From Frankiaceae bacterium (GTDB lineage: Bacteria > Actinomycetota > Actinomycetes > BP-191): a DNA stretch of 45,523 nt. The position numbers and the translations under genes were made by a program. The DNA lies in assembly GCA_035556555.1 (NCBI GenBank), contig DATMES010000023.1, positions 1-45,523 on the forward strand, in the 5' to 3' direction. The notes under the pieces were generated by a model. It ran no database searches and was not told the origin of the DNA. It saw nothing but the letters and a program-made list of their open reading frames with translations. Below are positions 11,663 through 21,826 of this stretch, piece after piece. Positions within the stretch are counted from its first letter, which is position 1. The number at the start of each line of letters is the position of its first letter.

Positions 11663-12273
11663 GCGAGGATGAGCGGGTGACGGACACGGCCGCGCCGCCG
11701 GGCGAGTACTCGTACTTCCCGCCGGACGACCTCCAGGTCACGCCGTGGGAACCCGAGCCGCGGGGGCCGTGGTGGCTGCGGGTGCTGCCGTACGCCGAGG
11801 TGTTCGCGATCGCGACGGCGCTCGTTGCCCTGATCGGGGCGCCGCTCGCGCTGCTGTGGCGCGAGGTGGCGCCGGTGGTCGCCATCCGGCGGACCCCCGA
11901 CGGCCTGCAGCCGGTGGCGCCGGAGAGCAACCAGGTGTTCGCGGTCGACGGCTGGTTCGTCGTCGTGAGCGTCGTGGTGGGCCTCGCCGTCGGGGTCGTC
12001 GCGTGGCTCGCGCTGCGGGACAAGGGCCCCGCGGCGCCGTTCGGGCTGGCGGCCGGCGGGCTGGCGGCGGCGTACGTCGCGATGCGCGTCGGCGAGCGCC
12101 TGATCGTCGACAGGTACCTGTACGACCACTGCCGGCTCATCGGCGAACAGTGCCTCGCCTACAGCGGCGTGCTGCGGCTCCACTCGACCGCGGCTCTCGT
12201 CGTGCTGCCGGTCGCGATTCTCACGGCCTTCGCGGTGATGACCTACTTCTTCGACAAGGAGCCGCACCGATGA
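11659..12273 (+). CDS. Four-span membrane protein of unknown function
   Basis: A 204-aa protein with a Pro/Asp-rich cytoplasmic N-terminus and four hydrophobic segments at about residues 47-67, 95-118, 124-140 and 175-197. The layout, with an extracytoplasmic loop between spans 1 and 2, loosely resembles the actinobacterial DUF2567 group; this is a weak impression. The GTG at 11659 overlaps the permease stop; GTG at 11680 is an alternative start. It may be an accessory of the exporter or simply co-transcribed. Confidence 0.75.
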   Translation: MSEDERVTDTAAPPGEYSYFPPDDLQVTPWEPEPRGPWWLRVLPYAEVFAIATALVALIGAPLALLWREVAPVVAIRRTPDGLQPVAPESNQVFAVDGWFVVVSVVVGLAVGVVAWLALRDKGPAAPFGLAAGGLAAAYVAMRVGERLIVDRYLYDHCRLIGEQCLAYSGVLRLHSTAALVVLPVAILTAFAVMTYFFDKEPHR

Positions 12274-12998
12274 GCGCACCGATCGTCCTGGTCCCCGGTT
12301 TCTGGCTCGGCGCGTGGGCGTGGGACACCGTCGCCGCCGCGCTCCGCGCCGACGGCCACGACGTCACGGCGCTGACGCTGCCCGGGCTGGAGCCGGGTTC
12401 CGACTCGTCGTCGGTGACCATGGCCGACCACGTCGACGCCATCTGCCACGCCGTCGAGGCCGCGGGCGAGCCGGTCGTGCTCGCGGTGCACAGCGGCGCG
12501 GGGTTCCCCGGCTACGCCGCCAGCGACCGCGTACCCGCCTCGATCGCCGCGATGGTCTACGTCGACTCCGCGCCCGGCAAGGGCGCGATGGACGCGGACT
12601 TCGCCGGCGAGGGCAAGCCGCTGCCGTCGTGGGAGGAGCTCGACGAGAACCTCGACGGGCTCACGGAGGAGCACCTCGCGCGGTTCCGGGAGCGCGCCGT
12701 GCCGCAGCCAGGCGGGACGCTGCGCGAGGGCGTCGAGCTGACGAACGACGCCCGCCTCGACGTGCCGACCACCGTCATCTGCACCGGCGCGTCGTCGGAG
12801 CAGGTCAAGGGCTGGATCCCCGACGGCTACTCGTTCCTGGCGGGGCTGACGGAGCTGCGCGACGTGACGTACGTCGACCTGCCGACCAGCCACTGGCCGA
12901 TGTGGTCGCGCCCCCAGGAGCTGGCGCGGATCATCGGCGAGGTGGCGGCGCGCGCCGCCGGCCGGCAGTCCGTGCCGCCGCCCCCGCTCGTTCCTTGA
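12270..12998 (+). CDS. Alpha/beta-fold hydrolase
   Basis: A 242-aa esterase/acyltransferase-like protein. It opens with PIVLVPGFWLGAWAWDTV, the oxyanion-loop signature. The nucleophile elbow is HSGAG, and the C-terminal catalytic His is probably in TSHWPMW. Substrate unknown. The ATG overlaps the upstream stop (ATGA). The extreme C-terminus (SVPPPPLVP) and the stop codon come from repeat R2a, so the original stop may have been replaced when the repeat inserted. Confidence 0.9.
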   Translation: MSAPIVLVPGFWLGAWAWDTVAAALRADGHDVTALTLPGLEPGSDSSSVTMADHVDAICHAVEAAGEPVVLAVHSGAGFPGYAASDRVPASIAAMVYVDSAPGKGAMDADFAGEGKPLPSWEELDENLDGLTEEHLARFRERAVPQPGGTLREGVELTNDARLDVPTTVICTGASSEQVKGWIPDGYSFLAGLTELRDVTYVDLPTSHWPMWSRPQELARIIGEVAARAAGRQSVPPPPLVP

Positions 12999-13040
12999 TG
13001 ATCACCACGCTCGAGACCGGCCGGCCGGGTGCAGAGAACG
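12988..13040 (+). repeat. Repeat family R2, copy a
   Basis: The core TCGTTCCTTGATGATCACCA, then CGCTCGAGACCGG and GCAGAGAACG, matches the segment at 32956-33008 closely and a reverse-oriented, more diverged one at 34916-34953. It supplies the TGA stop of the alpha/beta hydrolase. GGAGCCGT occurs downstream of both forward copies. Confidence 0.8.
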
Positions 13041-13059
13041 CGCGGGCGCGGCCGACGGA

Positions 13060-13815
13060 CTAGGAGCCGTGCCGGCCCTCGCCCTCGACGAAGCGGCTGG
13101 CCCCGGCGAGCGTCTCACCCGACGACAAGGTCGCCATGCCGTACGCGTGCTCCTGTGTCAGCGCCGCGCCGAGCGGGGTGTCCCACTGCGCGTAGACCGA
13201 CGCGCGGTCCGAGCGCAGGCACATCTGCGGCAGCGCGGCGAGCTCGTTGGCGAGGCCGATGGCGTTCTCCCGCGCCGTGCCGGGCGACACCAGCCTGGTC
13301 ACGAGGCCGAACGCCACCGCCTCCTCGCCGCTCACGCCGCGCCCGGTCAGCACCATGTCGAGCGCGCGGCCCTGGCCGACGATGCGCGGCAGCCGTACGG
13401 TGCCGCCGTCGATGAGCGGCACACCCCACCGGCGGCAGTACACGCCGAACACCGCGTCCGCCGCCGCCACCCGCAGGTCGCACCAGAGCGCCAGCTCCAG
13501 GCCGCCGGCGACGGCGTACCCCTCGACGGCGGCGATCGTCGGCTTCGACACGACGAGTCTCGACGGGCCCATCGGCCCAGGGCCCTCGCCGTCGAGCACC
13601 ATCGGCACGCCCGCCGTCATCGCCTTGAGGTCGGCGCCCGCGCAGAACGTCCCGCCCGCGCCGGTCAGCACCGCGACGCGCTGCTCCTCGTCGGCGTCGA
13701 ACTCCTCGAACGCCGCCAGCAGTGCCGCCGCCGTCGGCCCGTCGACCGCGTTGCGTACGTCGGGTCTGTCGATCGTGACGACGGTGACGGGTCCCTCGCG
13801 GGTGACGTCGAGCAT
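13060..13815 (-). CDS. Crotonase-fold (enoyl-CoA hydratase/isomerase family) protein
   Basis: A 251-aa crotonase acting on an acyl-CoA. The oxyanion-hole regions FCAGADLKAM and YAVAGGLELALWCD are intact. Aligned by eye to rat enoyl-CoA hydratase at GGT.RL and MVLTG, the two catalytic Glu positions read Cys (in YCRRWGVPLIDGGT) and Asp (in ALDMVLTG). Classic hydratase activity is therefore doubtful; isomerase, hydrolase or another crotonase reaction is possible. The ATG is preceded by AGGAGGG. It lies 8 nt downstream of the Lon-domain gene, so they are probably one unit. Confidence 0.92.
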   Translation of the reverse strand: MLDVTREGPVTVVTIDRPDVRNAVDGPTAAALLAAFEEFDADEEQRVAVLTGAGGTFCAGADLKAMTAGVPMVLDGEGPGPMGPSRLVVSKPTIAAVEGYAVAGGLELALWCDLRVAAADAVFGVYCRRWGVPLIDGGTVRLPRIVGQGRALDMVLTGRGVSGEEAVAFGLVTRLVSPGTARENAIGLANELAALPQMCLRSDRASVYAQWDTPLGAALTQEHAYGMATLSSGETLAGASRFVEGEGRHGS

Positions 13816-13823
13816 CTGCCCTC

Positions 13824-14483
13824 CTAGTTGAGGCTGAACGGTCCCTCGGTCGGCACCTCGTCGGGCGCGGCGTTGAGCAGCGCGGTCTCGCGGCGCAGCA
13901 GAGACAGCTCCCGCCGCAGCCGCAGCGTCGTGTCGTCGATGGCGAGCAGCTCCTGCTTCTCCGGCAGGTCGAGACGGGTCGCGGCGGCGAGGACGTACGA
14001 CACCAGCGCCGGGTCGTCGAGCGGCAGGTTGGGCGGCGTGACCTCCTCCTCGCGGATAGCCGAGACGGCCGCGCAGTAGTCGGCGAACGCCGCCACCGCC
14101 ATCCCGGCCCAGTGCTCCGCCGCGTCGTCGGTGCGCTCGGGGAGGTACTCGACGGAGGCCTGGAGGTACGGCAGCGAGTCGTCCACGCCGAGCAGCCGGA
14201 ACCGCGGTCCGCCGAACGTCACGACGTCGTAGCGGCCGTCGTCGTAGCGGGTCGCGCGGCGTACCTCGGCGACGCAGCCGACGTCGTGGAGGACCGGCTG
14301 CTCGTCCTCGCCGGCCTCCAGGCCCAGGCGGATCGCGACGACGCCGAAGCGCTTCGGCCCGTCGAGCGCGGTCAGCTCGTCGAAGAGCTGGCGGTAGCGG
14401 TACTCGAAGATGTGCAGGGGGAGCGGGACGCCGGGGAACAGCACCGTGTTCAGCGGGAACAGCGGCAGCGTCTCCGCCGTCAT
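13824..14483 (-). CDS. Lon N-terminal substrate-binding domain protein
   Basis: A 219-aa stand-alone LON_substr_bdg domain: the N-terminus LPLFPLNTVLFPGVPLPLHI followed by FEYRYRQLFDEL is diagnostic. The AAA and protease domains of Lon are absent, as usual for this actinobacterial group. It may bind unfolded protein or act as an adaptor; its function is not established. The start codon lies within repeat R3a, so the repeat provides the upstream region and the initiation context. Confidence 0.92.
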   Translation of the reverse strand: MTAETLPLFPLNTVLFPGVPLPLHIFEYRYRQLFDELTALDGPKRFGVVAIRLGLEAGEDEQPVLHDVGCVAEVRRATRYDDGRYDVVTFGGPRFRLLGVDDSLPYLQASVEYLPERTDDAAEHWAGMAVAAFADYCAAVSAIREEEVTPPNLPLDDPALVSYVLAAATRLDLPEKQELLAIDDTTLRLRRELSLLRRETALLNAAPDEVPTEGPFSLN

Positions 14484-14523
14484 GCGGGGCCCCCGCGGGC
14501 GCGCGCAGCGCGGTCGTGGGGTG
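14479..14523 (-). repeat. Repeat family R3, copy a (covers a start codon)
   Basis: Read on the minus strand this 45-nt segment begins CACCCCACGACCGCGCTGCG and ends GCCCCGCATGAC. All but a few of its positions match 17409-17453 on the plus strand. In both copies the terminal ATG is the start codon of a gene (the Lon-domain protein here, hisC there). The internal GC-rich hairpin has a 3-nt loop. Confidence 0.9.
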
Positions 14524-14526
14524 TGG

Positions 14527-16146
14527 TCATCCAGGAAGAGTAAGGGTCCGCGTCACGCGGACCGCGTCGAGCAGGCGCCGGTCGTGGCTCACGAGCAGCA
14601 ACGTCCCCGCGTACGTCTCCAGCGCCTGCTCGAGCTGCTCGATGGCCGGCAGGTCGAGATGGTTGGTCGGCTCGTCGAGGACGAGGCAGTTGACCTCGTT
14701 CGCCATGAGCAGCGCCAGCTCGGCGCGGGTGCGCTCGCCGGGGGAGAGGCGGGCGGCGCGCTCGTGCACCTGGCCGGCGCCGAGGCGGAACTTCGCGAGC
14801 AGCTTGCGCGCGTCCGTCGGCGACAGCGTCGTCTGCTCGCGGAACACGTCGAGCAACGGCCTGTCCGCTCGGAAGACGCGGCGCGCCTGGTCGAGCTCGC
14901 CGAGCACGACGCCAGGGCCGAGCCACTGGCTGCCCTCGCTCAACGGCAGGCGGCCCAGCAGCGACTGGAGCAGCGTCGTCTTGCCGGAGCCGTTCGGGCC
15001 GACGATCGCGAGCCGCTCCGCCCAGCCGACCTCCAGGTCGATCGGGCCGAGCCGGAACGTCCCCCGCTCGACGACGGCGCCGGACAGCCGCGCGACGACG
15101 TCGCCCGACCTGGGTGCGGAGCCGATGGAGAGGTTCAGCCGCCACGCCTCGCGCGGCTCATCGACCTCGCCGAGGCGTTCGAGCAGGCGTTCGGTCTGGC
15201 GCACCTTCGCGGCCTGCTTCTCGGTGCGGTTGACCTTGAAGCCGCGCGCGTTCTTGTCGTTGTCGGTGGCCTGCTTGCGGGCCTGGAACGACGCGTTCGC
15301 CGCCCACTGCCGCTGCCTTCTCGCGCGGTCCTCCAGCGACTCCTTGGTGGTGGCGTAGAGGTCGTACGCCTCCTCGGCATGGCGGCGCGCGGTGCTGCGC
15401 GCCTCGAGGTATGCCTGCCAGCCGCCGCGGTACTCCGTCGCGTCGTGGCTGAACTCGTCGATCTCCAGCACGCTCGTGACGGTGCGTTCGAGGAACGCCC
15501 TGTCGTGGCTCACCACGACCAGCCCGCCCTTGAGCTGTCCGAGGAACGACTCCAGGCGGTCGAGGCCGTCGAAGTCGAGGTCGTTCGTCGGCTCGTCGAG
15601 CAGGAAGACGTCGTACCGCGACAGCAGGATGCCGGCCAGGCTGGCGCGGGCGAGCTGGCCGCCGGAGAGCGCCTCCGTGCCGAGGTCGAGCAGGTGCGCG
15701 GGCAGGCCGAGGTCGGCGCAGACGGCGGCCGCGCGGGCCTCGAAGTCGGGGCCGCCGAGTCCGAGGTAGCGGTCCAGCGCGTCGCCGTACGCGACGTCGC
15801 TGCCCGGCTCCTCGCGGCCCAGCGCCTCGGCCGTCCTGTCGAGCTCGTGCTGTGCCGCCGCCACGCCGGTACGCCGCGCGAGCAGGCCGGCGAGCGACTC
15901 GTCCGGGCGGCGGTCGGTCTCCTGCGGGAGATACCCGACGGTGGCCGTGGGAGGGGAGAGCGTGACCGTCCCGGCGTCGGGGACGACCTCGCCCGCGAGG
16001 ACGCGGAGGAGGGTGGACTTGCCGACGCCGTTCGGGCCGATGACGCCGATGCGGCTGCCAGGCGCGACGAGGAACCCGACGTCGTGCAGCACCGTCCGCG
16101 CTCCGAACGACACCGCGACGCCGCGGGCGAGCAGGCTGGCGGACAC
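14527..16146 (-). CDS. ABC-F family ATPase (ribosome-associated)
   Basis: A 539-aa protein with two ABC ATPase domains and no membrane segment. Walker [10 protein letters not shown] and GPNGSGKTT, signatures LSGGQLARA and LSPGERTRA, and Walker [13 protein letters not shown] and [12 protein letters not shown]. The ~90-residue charged linker between domains ([20 protein letters not shown]) is the ABC-F P-site-tRNA interaction motif. Such proteins act on ribosomes as translation factors or protect against ribosome-targeting antibiotics; which applies here is unknown. The GTG start is 22 nt from the divergent hisD start, so the promoters overlap. Confidence 0.93.
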   Translation of the reverse strand: MSASLLARGVAVSFGARTVLHDVGFLVAPGSRIGVIGPNGVGKSTLLRVLAGEVVPDAGTVTLSPPTATVGYLPQETDRRPDESLAGLLARRTGVAAAQHELDRTAEALGREEPGSDVAYGDALDRYLGLGGPDFEARAAAVCADLGLPAHLLDLGTEALSGGQLARASLAGILLSRYDVFLLDEPTNDLDFDGLDRLESFLGQLKGGLVVVSHDRAFLERTVTSVLEIDEFSHDATEYRGGWQAYLEARSTARRHAEEAYDLYATTKESLEDRARRQRQWAANASFQARKQATDNDKNARGFKVNRTEKQAAKVRQTERLLERLGEVDEPREAWRLNLSIGSAPRSGDVVARLSGAVVERGTFRLGPIDLEVGWAERLAIVGPNGSGKTTLLQSLLGRLPLSEGSQWLGPGVVLGELDQARRVFRADRPLLDVFREQTTLSPTDARKLLAKFRLGAGQVHERAARLSPGERTRAELALLMANEVNCLVLDEPTNHLDLPAIEQLEQALETYAGTLLLVSHDRRLLDAVRVTRTLTLPG

Positions 16147-16155
16147 GCGTCATCG

Positions 16156-16161
16156 TAGGGT
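16156..16161 (+). promoter_or_regulatory. Putative -10 box of leaderless hisD promoter
   Basis: TAGGGT is 7 nt upstream of GTG 16169. This favours 16169 over the in-frame GTG at 16160, which lies within the box. The -35 region would fall in or next to the divergent ABC-F start, so his expression and ABC-F expression may compete. Confidence 0.6.
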
Positions 16162-16168
16162 GATCGAC

Positions 16169-17452
16169 GTGCTGCGCCGGATCGATTTTCGCGGGACCGC
16201 GCCCCGCGCGGCCGACCTGCCGCGCGCCACGGTCGACGTCGAGTCCGCCGTCGCGGCGATCCGCCCTGTGGTGGAGGACGTGCGCGACCGCGGCGGCGCC
16301 GCGGTGCGCGAGGCGACGGAGAAGTTCGACGGCGTCGCGCTCTCCTCCCTCCGCGTCCCCGCCGACGCCCTGGCCGACGCGCTCGCCGCCCTCGACCCCG
16401 CGCTGCGGAACGCGCTGGAGGAGTGCGCGCGCCGCGCGCGCGTCGTGCACGAGGCGCAGCGCCGCGCCGACGTCACCACGGAGGTCGCGCCCGGCGCCAC
16501 GGTGACGGAGCGGTACGTGCCCGTCCGCCGCGTCGGCCTCTACGTGCCCGGCGGCCGCGTGGCGTACCCCTCGTCCGTCGTCATGAACGTCGTCCCCGCC
16601 CTCGTCGCCGGCGTCGGCTCGCTCTGCGTGTCGTCGCCGCCGCAGACCGACGGCCTGCCGCATCCGTCGATCCTCGCGGCCTGTGCCCTGCTCGGGATCG
16701 ACGAGGTGTACGCCGTCGGCGGCGCGCAGGCGATCGCGCTGCTGGCGTACGGCAGCGCCGAGGACGGCGTCGAGCCGGTCGACCTCGTCACCGGCCCCGG
16801 CAACGTCTACGTCGCCGCCGCCAAGCGCCTCGTCCGCGGCGTCGTCGGCATCGACGCCGAGGCGGGGCCGACCGAGATCGCGATCCTCGCCGACGAGACG
16901 GCGGACGCGGCGTACGTCGCCGCCGACCTCGTCGCCCAGGCCGAGCACGACCCGCTCGCGGCCTGCCTGCTCGTGACGACGTCGGAGGCGCTGGCCGACG
17001 CCGTGGACGCGCTGCTGCCCGACCCGCTCGTCGAGGCCGCGGCGACAGTGCTGGTGTCGTCGCTCGACGACGGGCTCGCCGTGGTCGACACCTGGGCGGC
17101 GGAGCACCTGGAGGTCCTCACCGCCGACGCTCCCGCGGTGGCGGCGCGGGTGCGCAACGCCGGCGCGATCTTCGTGGGGCCGTACGCCCCGGTCTCGCTC
17201 GGCGACTACCTCGCCGGCTCCAACCACGTGCTCCCCACCGCGGGCACCGCGCGGCACACCGGCGGGCTGAGCGTGGACTCGTTCGTGCGGGGGGTGCACG
17301 TGGTGACGTACACCCGCGAGGCACTTGCCGAGGTCGCCGACGGCATCACCGCGCTCGGCCGCGCCGAGTCGCTGCCCCACCACGTGGCGGCCGTCCAGGC
17401 ACGGCTGTCACCCCACGACCGCGCTGCGCGCGGCCGCGGCGGCCCCGCATGA
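16169..17452 (+). CDS. hisD: Histidinol dehydrogenase
   Basis: Catalyses the last two steps of histidine synthesis, L-histidinol to L-histidine with 2 NAD+. About 427 aa, normal length. The family signature region [13 protein letters not shown] and the Zn/NAD segments [26 protein letters not shown] and [11 protein letters not shown] are intact. The start at 16169 gives VLRRIDFRG, as in actinobacterial homologues. The C-terminal residues [14 protein letters not shown] and the stop derive from repeat R3b and are unlike normal HisD ends. First gene of the his operon; ATGA overlap with hisC. Confidence 0.96.
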   Translation: MLRRIDFRGTAPRAADLPRATVDVESAVAAIRPVVEDVRDRGGAAVREATEKFDGVALSSLRVPADALADALAALDPALRNALEECARRARVVHEAQRRADVTTEVAPGATVTERYVPVRRVGLYVPGGRVAYPSSVVMNVVPALVAGVGSLCVSSPPQTDGLPHPSILAACALLGIDEVYAVGGAQAIALLAYGSAEDGVEPVDLVTGPGNVYVAAAKRLVRGVVGIDAEAGPTEIAILADETADAAYVAADLVAQAEHDPLAACLLVTTSEALADAVDALLPDPLVEAAATVLVSSLDDGLAVVDTWAAEHLEVLTADAPAVAARVRNAGAIFVGPYAPVSLGDYLAGSNHVLPTAGTARHTGGLSVDSFVRGVHVVTYTREALAEVADGITALGRAESLPHHVAAVQARLSPHDRAARGRGGPA

Positions 17453-17453
17453 C
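17409..17453 (+). repeat. Repeat family R3, copy b (hisD end / hisC start)
   Basis: CACCCCACGACCGCGCTGCG to GCCCCGCATGAC, nearly identical to copy a at 14479-14523 (opposite strand). It encodes the last ~14 residues of HisD and ends with the overlapping ATGA of hisC. The same frame of copy a would encode PHDRAARARGGPA, so the translated product is also conserved between copies. Confidence 0.9.
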
Positions 17454-18486
17454 GAGGGGGCTCCCGCTCCGTCCTGAGCTGGCCGGCTGGGCGCCGTACG
17501 GCGCGCCGCAGCTCGACGCGGAGTTCCGCCTCAACACCAACGAGAACCCGTACCCGCCCTCGCCGGGCCTCGTCGCCGACCTCGCCGCCGCGGTCACCGA
17601 GGCGGCGACGACGCTCAACCGCTACCCCGACCGCGAGGCCGTCGCGCTCCGCGAGGACCTCGCGGCGTACGCGGGCCACGAGCCCGAGGGCACCTGGGCC
17701 GCGAACGGCTCCAACGAGGTGCTCCAGCAGCTGCTCCAGGCGTTCGGGGGGGCGGGGCGTACGGCGCTCGGCTTCGAGCCGTCGTACTCGATGCACCGGC
17801 TCATCAGCCGCGCGACCGGCACGGCGTGGGTGAGCGAGGTGCGGGGGGAGGACTTCGGGCTGTCGGCCTCCGCGGCGGCCGACGCGGTGCGCAGGCACCG
17901 GCCTGACGTCGTGTTCCTCTGCTCGCCCAACAACCCCACCGCCACCGCGCTGCCGCCCGAGGTCGTCGAGGCCGTGTACGACGCGACCGAGGGGATGGTG
18001 GTGGTGGACGAGGCGTACGTGGAGTTCTCGCACGCGCCGTCGGTCGCGCCGCTGCTCGCGGGGCGCAAGCGGCTCGTCGTCACGCGGACGATGTCGAAGG
18101 CGTTCGCGATGGCGGGCACCCGCGTCGGCTACCTGCTCGCCGACCCGTCGGTGGTGGACCTGCTGCGGCTGGTGCGGCTGCCGTACCACCTCTCGTCACT
18201 GACGCAGGCCGCCGCCCGGGTCGCGCTGGCGCATCGCGACGAGACGCTCGCGACCGTGGACCTCGTGCGCGCCGACCGAGACCGGCTCGTCGCCGCGCTC
18301 GACTGCACGCCGAGCGACGCGAACTTCGTGCTGTTCCGCGTCGCCGACTCCGCCGCGACGTGGCAGGCGCTGCTCGACGAGGGTGTGCTCGTGCGCGACG
18401 TCGGGCTCGAGGGGTGGCTGCGGGTGACGGTGGGGACGACGCCGGAGTGCGACGCGTTCCTCGACGCGCTAGGAAGGGTGACATGA
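17449..18486 (+). CDS. hisC: Histidinol-phosphate aminotransferase
   Basis: A PLP enzyme converting imidazole acetol-phosphate and glutamate to histidinol phosphate. 345 aa. The N-terminal substrate segment [13 protein letters not shown] is diagnostic of His[25 protein letters not shown] and [15 protein letters not shown] with PLP Lys217 are all present. The ATG is the last codon of repeat R3b and overlaps the hisD stop. A 130-nt gap with hairpin repeat R1b separates it from hisB. Confidence 0.96.
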   Translation: MTRGLPLRPELAGWAPYGAPQLDAEFRLNTNENPYPPSPGLVADLAAAVTEAATTLNRYPDREAVALREDLAAYAGHEPEGTWAANGSNEVLQQLLQAFGGAGRTALGFEPSYSMHRLISRATGTAWVSEVRGEDFGLSASAAADAVRRHRPDVVFLCSPNNPTATALPPEVVEAVYDATEGMVVVDEAYVEFSHAPSVAPLLAGRKRLVVTRTMSKAFAMAGTRVGYLLADPSVVDLLRLVRLPYHLSSLTQAAARVALAHRDETLATVDLVRADRDRLVAALDCTPSDANFVLFRVADSAATWQALLDEGVLVRDVGLEGWLRVTVGTTPECDAFLDALGRVT

Positions 18487-18503
18487 CCCGCCCCGCCGCC
18501 CTC

Positions 18504-18580
18504 GCTTTTCGTGATCTTGGCGACGTTCGTGCTGCCCGGCCGTCACAAACGCAGCCAAGATCACGAGTTCGGCGCGCGCG
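18504..18580. repeat. Hairpin repeat family R1, copy b
   Basis: CTTTTCGTGATCTTGGCG, then CGTTCGTGCTGCCCGG, then GCCAAGATCACGAGTTCGG. The 12-nt arms CGTGATCTTGGC and GCCAAGATCACG are perfectly complementary. It is homologous to 2934-3013 in the arms and left half of the loop, with a divergent right half of the loop. It lies inside the his operon between hisC and hisB, so it must be tolerated by, or used in, operon expression. Confidence 0.88.
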
Positions 18581-18616
18581 CAAGGCGCGGCGCCTCACCG
18601 TGACCGGCGCGCGCGC

Positions 18617-19200
18617 ATGACCCGCGCCGCGCGCGTCGAGCGCGCCACCGGCGAGACCACCGTCACCGTCGACCTCGCCATCGACGGCTCGGGCAACGCG
18701 TCCGCCGACACCGGCGTGCCGTTCTTCGACCACATGCTCGCCCAGCTCGGCAAGCACGCCGGCTTCGACCTCACCGTCACCACCAAGGGCGACACGCACG
18801 TCGACGCGCACCACACCGTCGAGGACACGTCCATCGCGGTCGGCCAGGCGCTGCGCGAGGCGCTCGGCGACAAGGCAGGCATCCGCCGCTTCGGCGACTC
18901 GCTGGTGCCGCTCGACGAGGCGCTGGTGCAGGTCGCGGTGGACCTCTCCGGGCGGCCGTACGTCGTGCACGAGGAGCCGACGCTCGTCGAGCTGATCGGG
19001 ACGTACGACACCACGCTGACCCGCCACATCTGGGAGTCGTTCGCGAACGCCGCGCAGATCTGCCTGCACGTGCGCGTCCTCGCGGGCCGCAACGCGCACC
19101 ACATCGTCGAGGCGCAGTTCAAGGCCGTGGCCCGCGCGCTGCGCGACGCCGTCGTCCTCGACGGCCGGACCCAGGGCGTCCCCTCCACCAAGGGCGTCTT

Positions 19201-19204
<4 letters not shown>
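18617..19204 (+). CDS. hisB: Imidazoleglycerol-phosphate dehydratase
   Basis: The sixth step of histidine synthesis: dehydration of IGP to imidazole acetol-phosphate, Mn-dependent. 195 aa, the monofunctional actinobacterial form without a phosphatase domain. The paired metal-binding motifs DAHHTVEDT and NAHHIVEAQFKA are intact, with VPFFDHMLAQLGKH at the N-terminus. The ATG at 18617 has no strong ribosome binding site; it follows repeat R1b. The stop overlaps the hisH GTG. Confidence 0.96.
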
Positions 19205-19871
<667 letters not shown>

Positions 19872-19875
<4 letters not shown>

Positions 19876-20579
19876 TCCTGCTGCCCGCCGTGGACGTCTC
19901 GAACGGCCGCGCCGTACGCCTCGTGCACGGCGCCGCCGGCAGCGAGACGGAGTACGGCGACCCGATGGAAGCCGCCCTCGCCTGGCAGCGCGCGGGCGCC
20001 CAGTGGGTGCACCTCGTCGACCTCGACAGGGCGTTCGGCCGCGGCTCCAACGCCGACCTCCTCGCCGACCTGACGAGAAGACTCGACGTCCACGTCGAGC
20101 TGTCCGGCGGCATCCGCGACGACGAGTCGCTCGAAGCAGCCCTCCGAGCCGGCGCCGCCCGCGTCAACGTCGGCACCGCCGCGCTCGAGAACCCGCAGTG
20201 GGTCGCCACCGCCATCGCCAACTACGGCGAGCGGGTCGCCGTCGGCCTCGACGTCCGAGGCCGCACGCTCTCCGCGCGCGGCTGGACCAAGGACGGTGGC
20301 GACCTCTACGAGGTCCTCCAGCGCCTCGACGACGAGGGGTGCGCCCGTTACGTCGTCACCGACATCGGCCGCGACGGCACGATGACCGGCCCCAACCTCG
20401 ACCTGCTCCGCTCGGTCACCGAGGCCACCGACCGCCCGGTCATCGCGTCCGGCGGCGTCAGCTCCATCGCCGACCTGCTCGCGATCAAGACGGTCGACGG
20501 CGTCGAGGGCGCGATCGTCGGCAAGGCGCTGTACGCCGGGGCGTTCACCCTCGAAGAGGCGCTCGAGGCAACGCAGTGA
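19872..20579 (+). CDS. priA: Phosphoribosyl isomerase A (dual HisA/TrpF)
   Basis: A (beta/alpha)8 isomerase acting on ProFAR in histidine synthesis and on phosphoribosylanthranilate in tryptophan synthesis. 235 aa. It follows mycobacterial PriA closely: [47 protein letters not shown] and [13 protein letters not shown]. No trpF occurs in the trp cluster here, consistent with the dual role. The GTG start overlaps the hisH stop, and its stop overlaps the ridA GTG. Confidence 0.94.
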
Positions 20580-20962
20580 TCGAGCGGTACGGCAGCGGCG
20601 CGCCCTGGGAGCCGGTCGTCGGGTACAGCAGGGTGGTGAAGGCGGGCGGCTTCGTGTTCGTCACCGGCTGCACGTCGATCGTGGACGGCGAGGTCGTCCA
20701 CGACGGCGACGCGTACGCCCAGACGCGGCAGGCCCTCGCCAACGTCACCACCGCCCTCGCCTCCGCCGGCGCGACACCAGCCCAGGTCGTACGGACACGC
20801 ATCTTCGTCACCGGCATCGGCCGGTGGGAGGAGTACGGCCGCGCGCACGCCGAGGTGTTCGGCGCCGCGCCGCCCGCCACGTCGATGGTCGAGGTGAGCG
20901 CGCTCATCGACCCGCGGATGCTCGTCGAGGTCGAGGCGCAGGCCTGGGTGGGCCAAGCATGA
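20576..20962 (+). CDS. RidA/YjgF-family protein
   Basis: A 128-aa member of the Rid family (enamine/imine deaminases). [52 protein letters not shown] and a late substrate Arg in [16 protein letters not shown] are family features. It sits between priA and hisF with start/stop overlaps on both sides. A role in clearing reactive 2-aminoacrylate-type intermediates made by PLP enzymes is plausible; membership of the archetypal RidA subgroup versus Rid1-7 is not resolved. Confidence 0.9.
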   Translation: MIERYGSGAPWEPVVGYSRVVKAGGFVFVTGCTSIVDGEVVHDGDAYAQTRQALANVTTALASAGATPAQVVRTRIFVTGIGRWEEYGRAHAEVFGAAPPATSMVEVSALIDPRMLVEVEAQAWVGQA

Positions 20963-21717
20963 CCGTCGCCGTCCGCGTCATCCCGTGCCTCGACGTCGAC
21001 AACGGGCGCGTCGTCAAGGGCGTCAACTTCACCGACCTCCGTGACGCCGGCGACCCGGTCGAGCTGGCCGCGCGGTACGACGCGCAAGGCGCCGACGAGC
21101 TCGTCTTCCTCGACATCACGGCCTCGTCGGCGGGCCGCGAGACGACGTACGAGGTCGTACGCCGCACCGCCGAACAGGTGTTCATCCCGCTGACCGTGGG
21201 CGGCGGCGTACGCAGCGTGGACGACGTGGACGCGCTGCTGCGCGCCGGCGCCGACAAGGTCGGCATCAACACCGGCGCCGTCGCCGACCCCGACCTGCTC
21301 AGCAGGGCCGCCGAGCGATTCGGCAGCCAGTGCGTCGTGCTGTCCTGCGACGCCCGCCGCCGCGAGAGCGGCAACGGCTTCGACATCACGACGCACGGCG
21401 GCCGTACGCGCACCGGCATCGGCCTGCTCGAATGGGCCGCCCAGGGCCAGGCGAGGGGCGCGGGGGAGATCCTCCTCAACTCCATGGACGCCGACGGCAC
21501 CAAGGACGGCTTCGACCTGGAGATGCTCGCCGCCGTACGCAGCGTCGTCACGATCCCCGTCATCGCCAGCGGCGGGGCCGGCGCGCTCGCCCATTTCGCC
21601 CCCGCGGTGGACGCCGGCGCGGACGCCGTGCTCGCCGCCAGCGTCTTCCACTTCGGTGAGATGACGGTTACCGACGTGAAGGCCGCCCTGCGCGAAGCCG
21701 GGCATCCGGTGCGCTGA
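20959..21717 (+). CDS. hisF: Imidazole glycerol phosphate synthase, cyclase subunit
   Basis: Forms IGP and AICAR from PRFAR and HisH-derived ammonia. 252 aa TIM barrel. [19 protein letters not shown] contains the first catalytic Asp, and VVLSCDARR the second (Asp131). [32 protein letters not shown] and [13 protein letters not shown] are intact. The ATG overlaps the ridA stop. hisI, often next, is displaced by 4 kb of secreted-protein genes. Confidence 0.97.
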   Translation: MTVAVRVIPCLDVDNGRVVKGVNFTDLRDAGDPVELAARYDAQGADELVFLDITASSAGRETTYEVVRRTAEQVFIPLTVGGGVRSVDDVDALLRAGADKVGINTGAVADPDLLSRAAERFGSQCVVLSCDARRRESGNGFDITTHGGRTRTGIGLLEWAAQGQARGAGEILLNSMDADGTKDGFDLEMLAAVRSVVTIPVIASGGAGALAHFAPAVDAGADAVLAASVFHFGEMTVTDVKAALREAGHPVR

Positions 21718-21826
21718 CTACGCCATCCGGCGCACCTCCGCCGGGAGGAATTGGCCTCTTGCACGTAGAACGGCATGAGGACGACGCCGCTGGGGCGCCG
21801 TCCCTTCCTGTGCCGGGGAGTCGCGC

